From Cyathus striatus (taxonomy: Eukaryota; Basidiomycota; Agaricomycetes; Agaricales; Nidulariaceae): a DNA stretch of 64,000 bases. The notes beneath the pieces are model-generated. The model ran no database searches. It was not told the origin of the DNA and was given only the letters and a program-made list of their open reading frames with translations. Below are positions 1-12,068 of this stretch, one piece after another. The position numbers were made by a program, and so were the translations under genes. The stretch's first letter is position 1. Every line of letters starts with the position of its first letter. Where the stretch lies: contig JAOVFP010000005.1 of the NCBI GenBank assembly GCA_025738555.1, positions 2,666,001 through 2,730,000 on the forward strand, given 5' to 3'.

Positions 1-2640
1 TCGGTGGCACTGGAGAGGTGTTGCAATCATCAGGTATTGACTTATAATTACATCACAATGAAAGTCATTGATATGATACAACACAGTTCAGCGCCATCAG
101 CGGGAGAGACGTCGATTTTTTCCCTACTATTAATTACATGTACCAGATGTACTACTGACCCATGTTAGTCCCTAACGCATGGAGTAGGCTACTTTCCATG
201 AATGATCCATCCCCCCGTACGTCATCCCAATTGGCACCTTCCTAAGCATGCAAAGAAGGCGCTTTGCAGGTGGACCAACAGTGAGAAACTTAGTGATCAG
301 TGTTGGAATTCAGAGATGAGGGTTGTCGAGCTTTAGGAGAATGAGAAACTGGCTGGAGATCTAAGAACATAAGCAAAAACAAACCTCAAACTAGGTAAAC
401 ATGGTCTGTGGACATGAGGTCAGGATGGGTGGAGTAGGCTCAGTGTGGGGGGTGTTGAAGCCAAGGTTCTGGGGTAGGGGACACGTACTGACAAAAAGTA
501 AACTAACTTAAGCGTTAAGCATTGAACGTTAAGCATTCAAGAAAGTCCACTTCATCTCAGCGAACTGCTGCAGAAGCGGCTAAAACACGACCCTTTCCCA
601 TTCTCCCTATGCATGTTGGAGGGGAACACGGATACAGTAGGTAGTGCATTACAGTTCAATGGGGTGCGGCGGAGTACACGGAAGGTGTTGGTGAGATGCC
701 CTGACGCCATGTGCTGGTGCCATATATGCCCATTTTTCCCAGTGAACCGCACCCGCTCTGCATGATTCATCCTATTCCTCACTGCTGCCTGCTCAAGCAC
801 TGTATCTAAACACACCTTCCTAACGCGCATATGTACCTTTGATATGTCCTGGAATACCACGAAGAGAGGCTAGAACCACCCCTGATGCTTGCGCGTGATT
901 GTTACATCTCGTGCTAAATGGAACACTGGCGTAGGTCTTCGGAGTCAGTGGGGAGCTGGGAGACGGAGGTGCTTGGAGGGTAGTGGATCATGCAGCCTAA
1001 GAATGCGGAGCCTTTTCGAGAGTGTAGCTACTAGCACAGCGCTGCATTGTGTCCTGCGTAATGATAATGTAAGTACTGGCTCTAGCACTTAGAATTGTTG
1101 ATGGGTAAGGGTAAGGCGCAGGGGGCGGGGATGGGGGGGAATAAGGGCAACAGTAGGGGAAGCAGGAGGGCAGTACAAGAGCGAGAAGGGGAAAGGTACA
1201 CATAATGAAAAAGTGAAAGTGAAAGAAAAGAGAAAACATGAACCTGAGGCCTCAAAGTCGACCACCATTCCACTCTCCATCCCCTCATCAATCAGCCGGA
1301 TCGTGTCTGTTGCAGACTGCACGAAGAGCATGAAGTTGCTGATTCAAGTGTGCATAAAGAAGGGCCAGGACAGGGGAGATGGAGGGTAAGGCTATCAAAA
1401 TATCATTGTCAGTAAGGTAGGTAGAGCAATGATGGAGGACGAACGCACTCTTTGGCCTCGGTGTGGTTTTCAAACACACCATTACTCCTTCGTACCCCAT
1501 GCCGCCTATTGTTCTGAGGGATGCTGCACATCATCATCGCGCATTAGAATCGAAGATCTAAGCAGAGAATGCAAGTATCATCCGCTAAGCTGCATAGCCT
1601 ATCAGTCATACTCAAAGTTGGAAAGAGGAAGGAGGACAGACTTGATTCAAGGAGTTTGGCAATTACGACGAGCTATTCTCCCCACACCTGCACCCATTCG
1701 TGCCGAATTGTTCAGTTTGAGATGTGCCGGGGAGTTGGGAGGCCGTGTATCCTGTGTTCCACATTTCATCGAGCCATAGTTGTACCCTTCTTTTTTATTC
1801 TAGCTCGTGTTTGGGAGGGAGGGGAGGCACAATACCAGGTGGTTACTCTGGTGTCTGTTGAGGAAGAGACGATAGCATCGTCATTGGCGTTCTTGGAGAG
1901 CTGGCCGTAACTTCATTGTCGGCCTTCTCTTCTTGGAATTGCATACTTCCGTTGGCTCTAGTGTTGTTAGATGCAGAGGGAGGTGGCTGACGACTGTGTG
2001 CTCACTGTTCCTTCATTTCGCTGGCTGTGGATGTGGGGATAGTAGTGTTGCTTCTGGGTCGTTCTCTCATGTCAACTCGGTCTGTGCACGCGGTTCATCA
2101 ATACCTTTCGTGTTGGTTCATGTTCGGTACCTGGAGTTGAGCCACCTGCATGGACTGGCTTGTGGATGCTGAACCAATGTGTCGAGATCTCACGTTTAAA
2201 CCAAATTTGGTATGGTCAGTTGTAACAGGGGACTCTTTATCGGGGCTTAGACGAGCATCCTGAAATAACCAGGGCAGTGCAAGATTTGAAACTAAATTAG
2301 CCCTAGAGCCCTCAGGTTCAAACCAGGGGCATACCATTAATAGAGACAAAATATTCATACTGTTCTGCTGTATCCAACCATGTAATTTTTGTATAGATTC
2401 ATTGAACATAGGAGCTATAAAAGTATAAAAACTATGAAAGTCTCTGTTATTAGTGGTTTCATGCGAACACTTCAAATGATTTGAATAGGTTTCAAGCTTA
2501 AGTTACCGGTTTGATGAAAAGTGTCACTGATAAGCGAGTCACAATACACGTGACTATATGTGCGCACTAATTTGGACGCATCTCGAAGCTATCAATAGAT
2601 CAATACGAGGCGATTGCAATATGATTGCATTCTTTATCAT
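1..2640. other. Stretch with no recognisable gene
   Basis: I see no conserved protein, RNA gene or clear repeat here. The open frames are short, mostly start at TTG or GTG rather than ATG, and overlap one another on both strands. Positions 1095-1230 are purine-rich on the plus strand, with runs of G and GGGTAAGG-like words, and create proline-rich frames on the other strand that I treat as artefacts of composition. A frame at 2098-2475 on the minus strand resembles no protein I know. Confidence 0.5.
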
Positions 2641-2744
2641 CTTCCTTCATCTCGAAAGGCTCAACATGTCAGACAAGAGTAAAGAAACTGATCCAAAAGT
2701 TACTCGCGCTATCAAAGCACTCAAAGAAGTTGGATACCACTCAG

Positions 2745-3463
2745 GCAATGCTATGACCTTCTTGCGAAATCTCGGTTCTCGGAACAATTTCTTGAAGTGC
2801 GTGTTCCATAGGAGGATTTCAGGTGACGCATATATTAAGCGATAAGTTCCCCTCGCAATTTCCGTGAATAAGGATGCGTCATTATTGTCTTCATTTACAG
2901 CAACGGCAGATACACTATACACTCGATGTGTGTTCCCACTATGCAACTCCCGCTTCTCATTAAACCGTCGAACCTGTTGTAGTAGCGACGTAAGTACAAC
3001 TCCACTGTATGCTCAGCGTTGATAGTTAACACACCTGATCTTTCTGCAGTATCTTCAGCGGAGATATAACAATAACAACTCCATCCTCCCCAGCTACAGC
3101 TGCCCCAATTGCAAGAAGTGCGAAAATCAACGACTTTCCATATCCTGTCCCTGCGACTACGATGCTATCATGTCCCTCCGCAACCTTCTCGAAGACTTTA
3201 ATTTGCCATGGGTGTGGCTTGTACCCATAGAGCTCTTGCACGACACCTTCTATGATTTTGAGCGGTATTATCTTGTGCAGCTGAGGCCAAGTCCTTTGTG
3301 TAGTAACAGGCCGCTTTTCCTTTCCGATTTGCAGTGTAGTTGCAGGAGTTTTGCGACGACGAGGGGTATCAAACGGTGTATTTGGAACTGGGGGCAATGG
3401 TGCTAGAGGGCGGCGTGGTGTACATGGTGCGGATTGTAATAGCGCAGGATCTTCTGGTTCCAT
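2745..3463 (-). pseudogene. RecQ-like DNA helicase, 5' fragment
   Basis: This is the N-terminal part of a superfamily 2 helicase of the RecQ type, enzymes that unwind DNA using ATP. It starts at a true ATG (3463). Exon 1 (3035-3463) encodes a proline-rich leader of about 85 residues and then a helicase start containing Walker A GTGYGKS and motif Ia-like SPLKILQKDQ. A 61-bp intron (2974-3034, GTGTGT to ACAG, phase 0) leads to exon 2, which carries RLIYASPEIL, the RecQ motif Ib region. Similarity stops after RFRKKVIA, exactly where the DEAH motif should follow; the frame then runs through unrelated sequence to a stop at 2647. Motifs II-VI and the RecQ C-terminal domain are absent, so it cannot be an active helicase. 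An alternative is that the remainder lies elsewhere after a rearrangement. Confidence 0.72.
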
Positions 3464-5140
3464 AGTGGGGCTGTATGTGTAGGGGGGATGTCGCGCTTCA
3501 AGGCGTCGAGCGCTGTCGACACGACTTGACCGGCACGCAAATTATCGATCATTCTCATTGGTCGGTCTAATGTGACAATCTAGGCGCTGTGACTTCCGGT
3601 AAATAAAATTTTGACTTATGTAATACACACTTCATTTGCAAATGTAATGATATTGATTGCACCGCACTGCCTCGCTAAAATCTGGACTTTAGTACAAGAC
3701 CGTCCAGGATCCACTCACGTGGATATCTTGGGCGAGACTAGTCACGTACTACTATTTTTTCCCCATGTCTCAATCTTACCGACGGAATTTCGTGATCACT
3801 GCGAGCTTATTCTGAAGAAGAGTACCACAACTAGAAGAAATAGGAAGGCGAAGATCGGGATATTTGAATTAAGAGAACAACGGCGTGCGACGGTGACTTG
3901 TAGGTTCAATATTCGGCAGTGCTCAAGGAGATGACACTAATTCTAATGTGGAAAAACAGAATTTGCTTATTGCACGCGCTCTAAGGACATCCCTGCCCCG
4001 GCCCGCTCAAGGGGCTGACGTTATTTCAGCATTCAAAGACTATTGGAGAAGCTAAAAACTTCTTGAGGGAGAGACCCTAAGGCCTGCGAGCTGCATGGCT
4101 AGTAATACATCGCTATGTCGATATGATGGTTGTATAGCATTGTCTCTCCTGGGTCCGTTGGAACTCTGGCATTAACGACTTCTATAAGCCGTGAGTTTTC
4201 TAGAGGTGCTCTTACCGGCTGAGTTCTGCTCTTGCTAGAACATGATTCCAAGACTTCACTGCCACTGTCGTCCATCACAGGCCACGGCAACCCGAGGACC
4301 CTCGCGTACCCTCGAAAGCGAACGCCAGAACGGACGGATTGACAATGATGACGCAGGCTACTGCAATTCATGGATAGCGAGGCAGTTGGCATTCTTTTAG
4401 ACGGTATCTACAAGATATCGTCATCATGCGAACACTGAGGACCCTCTCATTCCCATTGGAATTCCTGGACGATTTCAACAAGTGGTCACCTCCGATGTCC
4501 AGTAGCATCAACAACCAGTGCCACTTGTTGCTGGAGTACAATGGCTGAGAGATACAAGTATGGTCATCATGACCAGAACACCGCACACCCCCATCGGGAA
4601 TTGATACAGCTACTACGAGTTAACGAGCAGCAGTACAACTGATGTTCTCTTACGTGGTGCTCTTGTACACTCATGATTCCAAGGTTTCACTGCCAGTGTT
4701 AGCTATCGCATATCGTTTTCTGATACTTCAAAAAGCAGTTGCGGCCTAGCTGTCGTCATTACGACTAGACCCTCGCGCGCCCCATCGAAACGTGAGCAGA
4801 CTATTGGGAAAATAGGTGGCGTTCTTTTGGGAGGGTATTAAGAAGGTTCGTCATCATGTAACAACCCTCTCATCTTCGTTGGCCCTCGTTGACAATCGCA
4901 GTAGTTGTCCATCCCTCCCACGTCTGCTAGCGATGGCCGCCGATACAATCAAGAGCTCGTTGACTTTGAGTTTCATATCTGTACCCCTCCGAGACAGTTG
5001 AGATCGCAGCTGACTGGTCTTCCCCGCGGGCCATCGATTCATCCCTGGTATTTCATACAACGCATGCATATTCCATCTTTAAATTAAGCTTCTGATATGT
5101 GAAGAATCGTATTACATGGGAAAGGGATCGACCCATAACA

Positions 5141-5285
5141 TTAAAGCTGACGGAATAATCGAATCGACTTCCGTCAGACTCCGTTTCCATAGTGCCCAAC
5201 ATAATGCTCACACTTCTCACTCTCCTATCGCGCTTCTTGTTGTCGACGTATGTAGTACATTCCCATTATCGTAATCAAAAATTCG
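5141..5285 (+). repeat. Left direct repeat flanking the block 1 insert
   Basis: It begins TTAAAGCTGACGGAAT and includes CACTTCTCACTCTCCTATCG. It is matched by the right copy at 6539-6672, about 1.40 kb downstream, with clear but imperfect similarity (the right copy lacks several internal bases). Block 3 has the same pair at 35984 and 37359. Block 2 has only one copy. Confidence 0.75.
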
Positions 5286-5520
5286 GCTGGCTTTCTTTAC
5301 TTGCAAGATCTCGTCATCCTGTGAGAATTCCCTCGTCCCTATTAGCATCGTCTTTGCAAGCTAGGGGGAATATGTTTGAGTGCCCTAGGGGTGTACCCCT
5401 CGTCAGCGATTCATCGTATGTCTCCCATTGCTTCCACTGTATTACTTTCTCTCTCAGTTACCACTAACAGGCGTTGAGATCTGGGTACCTCCACCGATAC
5501 GTCGTCTGCTACCTCCCTAA

Positions 5521-5690
5521 CAGCACCGACACTTTACCATCGTAAACCACCAACAACAGCGACGCTTCCCCATCGTACACTACTACTATCACCCCTAACA
5601 GCACCAACACTTTATCGTCATACACTACTACCACCCCTAACTGCACCGACACTTTTACCATCGTACACCACCAACCAGCATCTCCCATTC
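5521..5690 (+). repeat. Minisatellite, four units in block 1
   Basis: About four degenerate units of 35-45 bp share the frame CAGCACCGACACTTTACCAT followed by CGTACAC(T)AC(T)AC. The block 3 counterpart at about 36363-36482 has three such units, lacking the third unit of block 1, so this is a copy-number difference between otherwise near-identical repeats. Confidence 0.7.
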
Positions 5691-5873
5691 ACCCAACCCG
5701 TACATCATATCACAACACGGCTTAGGACACTCCCTACGTGGGGTCCAGCTCTAGGTGTGATGTTAGGTGCACCGTACCTATGATGCTCCTCCTAGGGAAA
5801 GCGGTGGATGGGATAGAGTTGGAAGTGCTTCTATGGCAGCGCAGTATCTGAATATGCCACGCGCGTCGACGGC

Positions 5874-6535
5874 GTGCGTCCTGTGTACACTTCCCGCGCT
5901 TCTGTATGTCTGAATATTAAAGGTTCAGGATGTCCTGCAGCAAGCATATCTGCTCCCCCAAACCACCCACCAGGTTCAGGACGACCTGCATCTTTCATGC
6001 CTGCTCCCCAAAAGCTCAATCTCACCCCTTCCTCATCTTCAATTCCAACTGCCCACTTCCTCAAGACTCGGGGTTTACTTCAGCGTATGCTAGCGGGTTG
6101 AGTGGGTATATGGGGCTTCTGGATGAGCAAAGGGCGGCTGGTTTGCGCTTTCCGAGATATGGGTACAATGGTGCCGGGTCTGAGTCGCCGATGTATGCCC
6201 CCCACGCGAATGCACTAAGTGTGCCTTCTCCCTCCAACCATGCGCCCAGTTCTAGGTCTTCAGTGTTGTCAGATTCGGAACTGGGGTTCTTCATGTACGA
6301 TGGGAGGACGTATCGTATTACTCCAGCTTACGCTGATGATTTGAATGGGTATATGGGGCTTCTGGATGAGCAGAGTGCAGGTAGTTTGCGCTTTCGGGGA
6401 TATGGGCAAGATTGCACGAGGACTGAGTCACTGATGTACACGCCGCACGCGAACGCACCGAGCTCGGGACCGCGTAGCTCGTCGTCGTCTGAACAGGCAT
6501 CCGCACACTTCCAATCGTCCAAACCAAGCGTTTGA
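5874..6535 (+). pseudogene. Frameshifted copy of the two-repeat ORF of the insert
   Basis: This is the block 1 counterpart of the 226-codon frame at 36675-37355. The first part reads in one frame to about 6040, then a one-base difference near 6040 (CTTCAATTCC here, CTTCAAATTCC in block 3) moves it into another frame, which stays open to the TGA at 6535. Two internal repeats of about 55 residues are visible, each containing a variant of GYMGLLDEQ followed by a PMY.PHAN motif. I recognise no domain, and no in-frame ATG opens the frame. Sequence between the two repeats is serine-rich, and block 1 lacks about 27 bases present in block 3. Confidence 0.45.
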
Positions 6536-6538
6536 TTC

Positions 6539-6672
6539 TTAAAGCTGACGGAATATGGGGGATTATCAAATCGACTTTGTCATAATGTCTAACATAATAC
6601 TTACACTTCTCACTCTCCTATCGCGCTCCCTGATGACGATATGTATAGTATATTGCTGTAATCAGAAATCCA
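6539..6672 (+). repeat. Right direct repeat flanking the block 1 insert
   Basis: Partner of the repeat at 5141-5285. It starts immediately after the stop codon of the insert ORF and continues as TTAAAGCTGACGGAATATGG into the sequence shared by all three blocks. Confidence 0.75.
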
Positions 6673-6999
6673 AAATAGACATGATATTCAAACTATGATA
6701 CATTGCACACTGCTTTTAAGTGCTATTAGATAAGACATGGAGTACCAAATTTCAAGAAATACCAAAGAGAGCGCGTATGAGAGCCATACAATTACAAATC
6801 CTAGCTTATCTCCCCCCCCTCCCCCTCCATTCATCATCTTTATATCAACCACCAGCGAGATCCGGTACGCATCTGGGCACCCTCAATGGCTGAGATCAAT
6901 ACTAAGCCTCGAAGCCGGCATAATAACAACAGACTTCCTCCGCCGGTATCTACATTTCTCCATGATCAAGGCAATCAAGCACTGAATGACCGGCAGCAT

Positions 7000-8871
7000 G
7001 AGCATGATTGACACGCGTACGTGAACACGGAACAGATAGAACGTACCCTAATGCGCCTATATCGCCGTTTATGTGCCCTCGCAGGGGGAGAATACGTCAA
7101 ATCAAAGTCCTCTTCTTTGAGGGAATATATGACAGAGTCGAGCTCTACGTCGTCGTCACTGCCACCCTCCTCCGATATGTCGGGCTACCAAAGGACAGAG
7201 ATAAGACAGCTGAAAGCGGTGGATAGGAGGGACGAGAACGTACGAGAAGATAGTCGCTGCACCGGTAGTCGTAGATATCGTCCCGTGCGTCGAGGGTTCT
7301 CTGTGGTGAGCGTCAGCCACTCACGCCCGGACTTTAAAAGCAAAAGCACGCACCATAGCATCGAATGCAGCAGACGCCTGGTTCCTCACGTGTGGGCCAT
7401 AAACCTCCTGGCGGGTAGAGCGATAATAGTCGGGCAACGCAGGAGACTCGGATCGGTTGGTCATCACGAGGGTAAAAGAAGGGAAAACGCGCTGTAGCAT
7501 GCGCATGACGGGGTAAAAAAGGCACGGTAAAGCTCTCCGAGCGACAAGACCCCACAAGAGAGAAAAAAAAAACGAGAGTATGCAGTGGGAATGGGGTTGA
7601 AAGCCAGCAGAGCAAAACCAAGAGGCTCATATACACGGCGACCAGCCAAGTGGAACGAAAAAGAACTCTCAGCGCCACAAACGAATTCAGGTCCCCGCAG
7701 TGTGTTAGGCGTGGAGAAGCGATATCGGTGAATCGTTTTGGGGTCGCTGGGTCCATCCAAAAGGTTAGTACATGCCAATTCCGGTAGTCGTCAATTTTTA
7801 AGTGTGATTTGACAACCGGATTTATCCCCGTGATGATGCCAGGAAGAATGAAAAACTTCCGCGTGCTCACTTGCCACTACTGCGGCGGTCGAGGAAGTTG
7901 AACAAAGAATCCCAGAACTTGGAGGAGAGCTCTCCGCTAGAGGGGTGGGTGGAGAGGGAGCGAGAGAGCGATAGTCGCTGTTTGTAGGGAAGGTTCAAAC
8001 GTTTCAGAGAGTGAGAACCGACGGGGCTGAGTGCGGATTTGAATGGCCACAGGCGATACATTGACAGGCCATACGGCCCATACAAACAACCCTTACTTCC
8101 AAATCTCTCTCGTCGATGGCGATAATTAACTAGCTCTTCTGTAAAATTTGCCTGTCTCAAACGAGTCTCGCGCCGCAGGGCCTCGGGAGTAGACCATCGT
8201 CGAGCTGTGATTAAAGCGAACACAATGGTCAGCCTTTGCAACAATGGTATGGGCCCATCAAAAGTTCGAGAAAAGATTCAATGTTTCAGCTAATATCGAA
8301 GAGCTGGGTGCATATCTGCAGTCTCCAGCACGGAAGGAAGCCCTCTTCTCGCAATATCTGACGTAAATCCCAGCACATCCTCTAGCAACCAGCGGGAGAC
8401 GTACTCCTCGTGGTCCTCCTCGATTCCCCCCACTTGAGAGCCCACCATCGGTGCATGGGCAGCTCACACACAAAAAAGTCTCAGTGTCGACGCACGGGCC
8501 ATGTGACAGTGTGACATCAGCCACGGGACCGCATCACGTGTGACATGTGACAGGCGATATTAGACAGACGTGAGTCAAGTATCGCTTTCTTCCATCAACC
8601 AACAAGAGTGAGTATACTCTCTTCATGCAGGAATCTAGAAAGTGCATCGAAACACTGCTGTGTGAGTGTGCGTGAAGAGCCACGAAGATGCAACATCAAG
8701 AGGAAGATTTTTTGCAAGTTTGACCAACAATTTTGCTGCGGCCTTCAAGAGAACAAAAGAAAGCAAGATAGAAGCGCCAGACAGCAAGACCACAAGAAAG
8801 ATAGAAAGAAAGAATAAGCAAAATGTGAAAGAGCTACTCACCTGAAGGCCAGACATATCCACCTGAGGCAT
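7000..8871 (-). pseudogene. Decayed multi-exon gene of block 1, unknown family
   Basis: Exon-like segments line up on the minus strand. A start-like segment with ATG at 8871 (MPQVDMSGLQ) ends at a GTGAGT donor. A segment with LNLFSNF near 8270 leads, after a frame change, into RLTIVFALITARRW and a basic stretch ending at a GTGAGC donor near 7870. A segment with RVFPSFTLVMTNRSE ends at a GTGAGT donor near 7325. A final acidic segment with ELDSVIYSLKEEDFDL lies at about 7080-7190. The same segments remain readable in blocks 2 and 3, and many differences in the last one are at third codon positions, which suggests past coding. I cannot name the family or place all introns. Frameshifts in each copy make a working product unlikely. 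Confidence 0.38.
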
Positions 8872-9529
8872 CTAAGCATTATCGCTCTTTTCTGATGTTC
8901 GCCTTTGAGCGCCAAATCGCTCTGACTTGGTTACGAAGGCAAGATATTCCCTTGAGAAAATAAAAAGTGAGCGAAAAATACTGGAGGTGCTGAACGTCAA
9001 AGCTAGAAGGTCTACGTCGAGGAGGCCATTGTTCCCAAATACCTTGGAAGATAAGGGGGAACTATGCTCGTCCAAATTTAAGGAGACGATGAGCGTTGGC
9101 TGGTCGAGGGGGACAAGAGATCATGAAGAACTGGTCGAGAAGGTGTCTAAGAACATGATGAACAATATGCGAAGATGATGTTGCAATCGGATTTTATCTC
9201 GGATTTTGCCTTATTTTCTGCACCAGCGGTGGCGGGCTTTCACCAACATCAACGAGCCATGCCACCGCGGTGAGAGAGGCGAGAAGACGCAGATAGACAT
9301 GAAGAGCAGGGAAAATAAATTATGAGGTGGGTTAAGGTGGTGGTTGCGGTTGAACCTGACAAATAGGCTTGGACCCGCACACAAAGTGGTGGCCCAATTC
9401 ATATTTTGAATTGAGTCTCAGATGCTCCGCCACTCGTTTTTCTCGACTTCCCCAACCCTTTTCCTGCCATCTTAGGATTTTTCACCGTTCCGATATTTTT
9501 TAACCTCCGTTTCTGATATTTTCACTCGT

Positions 9530-9705
9530 TCAAATTTGAAAAAATCCCCCCTCCTGAAGACGAGAGCCACCCGGTCGATGAAACTCGATCCTCTCGACTC
9601 TTCAACATGCCCAGACCACGGTTGCAAATTTCTACGCCATAGGAAGCTCGCTTGCCGTCGTCGTTGCCAGATGTAGGAAGGGGGGATTTAGGATGGTTGG
9701 CCCGA
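9530..9705 (+). pseudogene. Exon relic shared by the three blocks (block 1 copy)
   Basis: A plus-strand frame reads KIPPPEDESHPVDETRSSRL and continues to ISTP, where block 1 has a TAG stop (also in block 3) while block 2 has TAT and stays open to a GTACGT donor-like site. I do not recognise the protein. It may be an exon of a second dead gene carried by the repeat. Confidence 0.3.
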
Positions 9706-11729
9706 GGTACGATTTCCTGAGTAGAGGCTGTGGCTGTTAGCCTCAGATTTCGTGCCAGACATCTCAATACAGCGCTCTCTCAACACCCACCTCTCAATGT
9801 TGTTCGACTCAGTGTTCAAGACACCATCAGGCAGCCATATATAAATTTGAATCCCTACCTTCGGAGCGCTGTTGTTCTTTTCCCCCTGCCACTCGTCTCT
9901 TTCTCACCGCTTTACTCAATGACTAGCGAAATTTTCTTTCTCAGCCCCCCTCCCGCAAGTTTGGCGGTACAACGTGAGCCACCTTTTCTGTCTACCTTGT
10001 CTACCTTTCATGACTAAAACTTCATGCCAAGCTAGCCTTACAAAGCAGCAAAATTATCCGCTCCTCGATCAGCACCAACGTTGGCGACATTCACTCCCTT
10101 TTACAAATATATGGTTGCAAGTTCGAAACACGAAGTTACTGGTCAGTGGTACTGGTGCTGAGCGATGCTTTCTAGGAGGTAGCTGTCAGTGGTCGCATGG
10201 AGGTAGACAACAGGTCGGTCATAATATTTGTTATCCTTGTCTCATAAAGCTAAATATCACCTCCAGGTAGGCGTATAATACTAAAACAATGTACAACCGC
10301 GCGTGAAGCGCCTACATACTGCCAATATATCATACATTTGATTCTATCAACCACTATTCGTCTAATGGATCACCAGTAGATGTCAAATCACCCGCATCAC
10401 CCAACCATGTCACCCCGGTACGATCTGATATGAGACTCTTATATCTACCTTCAACATTTCACTTACTACGAGCCACACTCTCCCCGCCCTGATCCCCTCA
10501 GTATAACGGCAGCAGGACCTCACCAACAGTGGCGTTTTACTTTTGACCTTCTTCCCCCGGGGGTACGATGTGCGTTGGAGTCGCTGTCTATTTATCTTTA
10601 CACCTCCAGACCGTAGATGGACATATATGGCCAGCTGTGGCCATTCTTCTGTTAGAGTCTTTTGTTTCTTAAGAGGATATAGAAGAAGAGGAAGGGGGAC
10701 GCAAGGGAAACGAGGATCCCCTTCCTGATTTGTTGATATTAACCGTAGTGGTCACCCCCCTTCGCTGCTATTAGGTTGTAGGATCGGCGGGTAGATACGC
10801 CACAGAAGTGGATGGTGATGTGAGGTGTCGTGACGCGCTAAAGCTAGCTGCTAAACCTTGTCATGCAGAGCCACTCATTGCGCTTTATGATCGTTATGGT
10901 GAGTCTTGCTCCTTTGACTGGGAGGACAATGGTTAACAACGCCCCTAGTGTCATGTACATTTGCAAGTGGCAGCCATTGATGTCGCGGGTCGTGTTCTTA
11001 AACTATCGAACCAGCTATATCGCTTCCGGTCCGTTGGCTTGTGTTGCGCGATCCTCTAACGCTGCATTGAACTACTTCATGCAGAAAGTACTTGTGCCGT
11101 CTTTCTACATTGTTAACTCACTCGCTGCGAGCTAGTGCCTACTAACAATGTCCTCTTCCCTTCTCTAGAATCCAACGTTCCTCTTATGTTGTATACACAA
11201 TCCCCCAGCCGTGATCTCGCTTGTCCGTCTCCCTGTACAGGATTGAATGGTTGATCGGCCTATACAATCACCTGTCTCGTGGTTAATTATGGCTGCTCAG
11301 TAAGGTCGCAACGCCAATTGAACTTAGTTCCCTCAGGATTCGTTCGCTTGTCTGTCTGATCAGTAAGTGAGCCTACCAACAATATAGTAGGTCCGGGTTC
11401 AAACACATTCCTACCTCTTCGTCCTCCTCGGAGTGTAGTGCATACGCCTCAAACTTCGCACCCCTTTGAGAAGCCGACCACAGGTATTTTATCTTAGAGC
11501 TGTATCTCACAACTCACTCTGCCCCCGTATCCTCCTTTCTCCAGGCTGTTCTCAACAAGTCCTATCCACTGCTGTACGAAAGTGACATTAAGCCTTCTTG
11601 TAAGCGTAGAATCCCGTTTTGGTTCCTATGGAAGAGTCATCATGCATCCCTTCTCATACTGTCGTATGGGGCATTCATAGCGAGCCTGTTCAGCTTGTAC
11701 AGAGTGAGCGTATGTTGTTCTCACAGGTG

Positions 11730-11832
11730 TAGTGACAAATGGGTGCGCAATAACGTACCCCATAGTAGTAATTACGTTTTCTACCGCAGCCTCAGAATAT
11801 AGTCATTCATGGTTGAACTGCAATAACTTTGT
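11730..11832 (-). pseudogene. FunK1 C-terminal scrap at the end of block 1
   Basis: Read on the minus strand, this stretch resembles the last coding part of the FunK1 genes: an FN..E..LY.E motif followed by VITTMGYV.AHP, compared with GLYAEVINIMTTDYVTGHP in the intact gene just to the right. It contains a stop after the FNHE word and has no rest of a kinase. It shows that block 1 ends in a piece of FunK1 although a complete FunK1 gene follows only 240 bp later. Confidence 0.6.
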
Positions 11833-12068
11833 AAGTAGGTCAGTAAGAGCTTCATCCATTCTCCATTCGTTCAGTGTTGTACTTCTGCAGTTTAATTTTC
11901 GACCTTACTGACAAACTAGACTACCATCATGAACTTGCTCTGCCATTGTGCACCATACTTACAGCACACAGCTAGTACCAATACCAAAACAAATTCAGCG
12001 AGAGCTCAAGTATATATATGCCTCTGTACCCTACTTAGTTACTAGATACAATCCACACACAACATCTA

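Larger units (their letters stand above)
3741..11832. repeat. Repeat block 1 (unclassified 7-8 kb family)
   Basis: This block matches 34169-42030 almost base for base with scattered substitutions, and 19340-26320 more loosely. Similarity to block 3 begins abruptly at the words GTCACGTACTAC at 3741 and 34169. Inside are a 1.4 kb insert bounded by direct repeats (5141-6672), a decayed spliced gene on the minus strand (about 7000-8871), a plus-strand exon relic (about 9530-9705) and at the far right a FunK1 C-terminal scrap. I see no reverse transcriptase, integrase, transposase or helicase motif, so the class is unknown. It may be a non-autonomous transposon, or a large segmental duplication containing dead genes. 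Parts not listed separately (3741-5140, 6673-6999, 8872-9529, 9706-11729) hold nothing I can call as a gene. Confidence 0.8.

Noticed and set aside
1089..1331. Proline- and phenylalanine-rich minus-strand frames
   Set aside because: They come from a purine-rich plus strand, overlap in three frames and lack recognisable domains.
2310..2330. A possible tRNA B box (AGGTTCAAACC)
   Set aside because: No acceptor, D or anticodon arm can be folded around it.
4099..4392. 97-codon minus-strand frame conserved in blocks 1 and 3
   Set aside because: Conservation is explained by the blocks being near-identical DNA; block 2 does not keep the frame and no domain or splice signal supports it.
7021..7497. 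158-codon plus-strand frame conserved in blocks 1 and 3
   Set aside because: Block 2 has stops in it, and the opposite strand shows donor sites and a better coding pattern, so I read it as a shadow.
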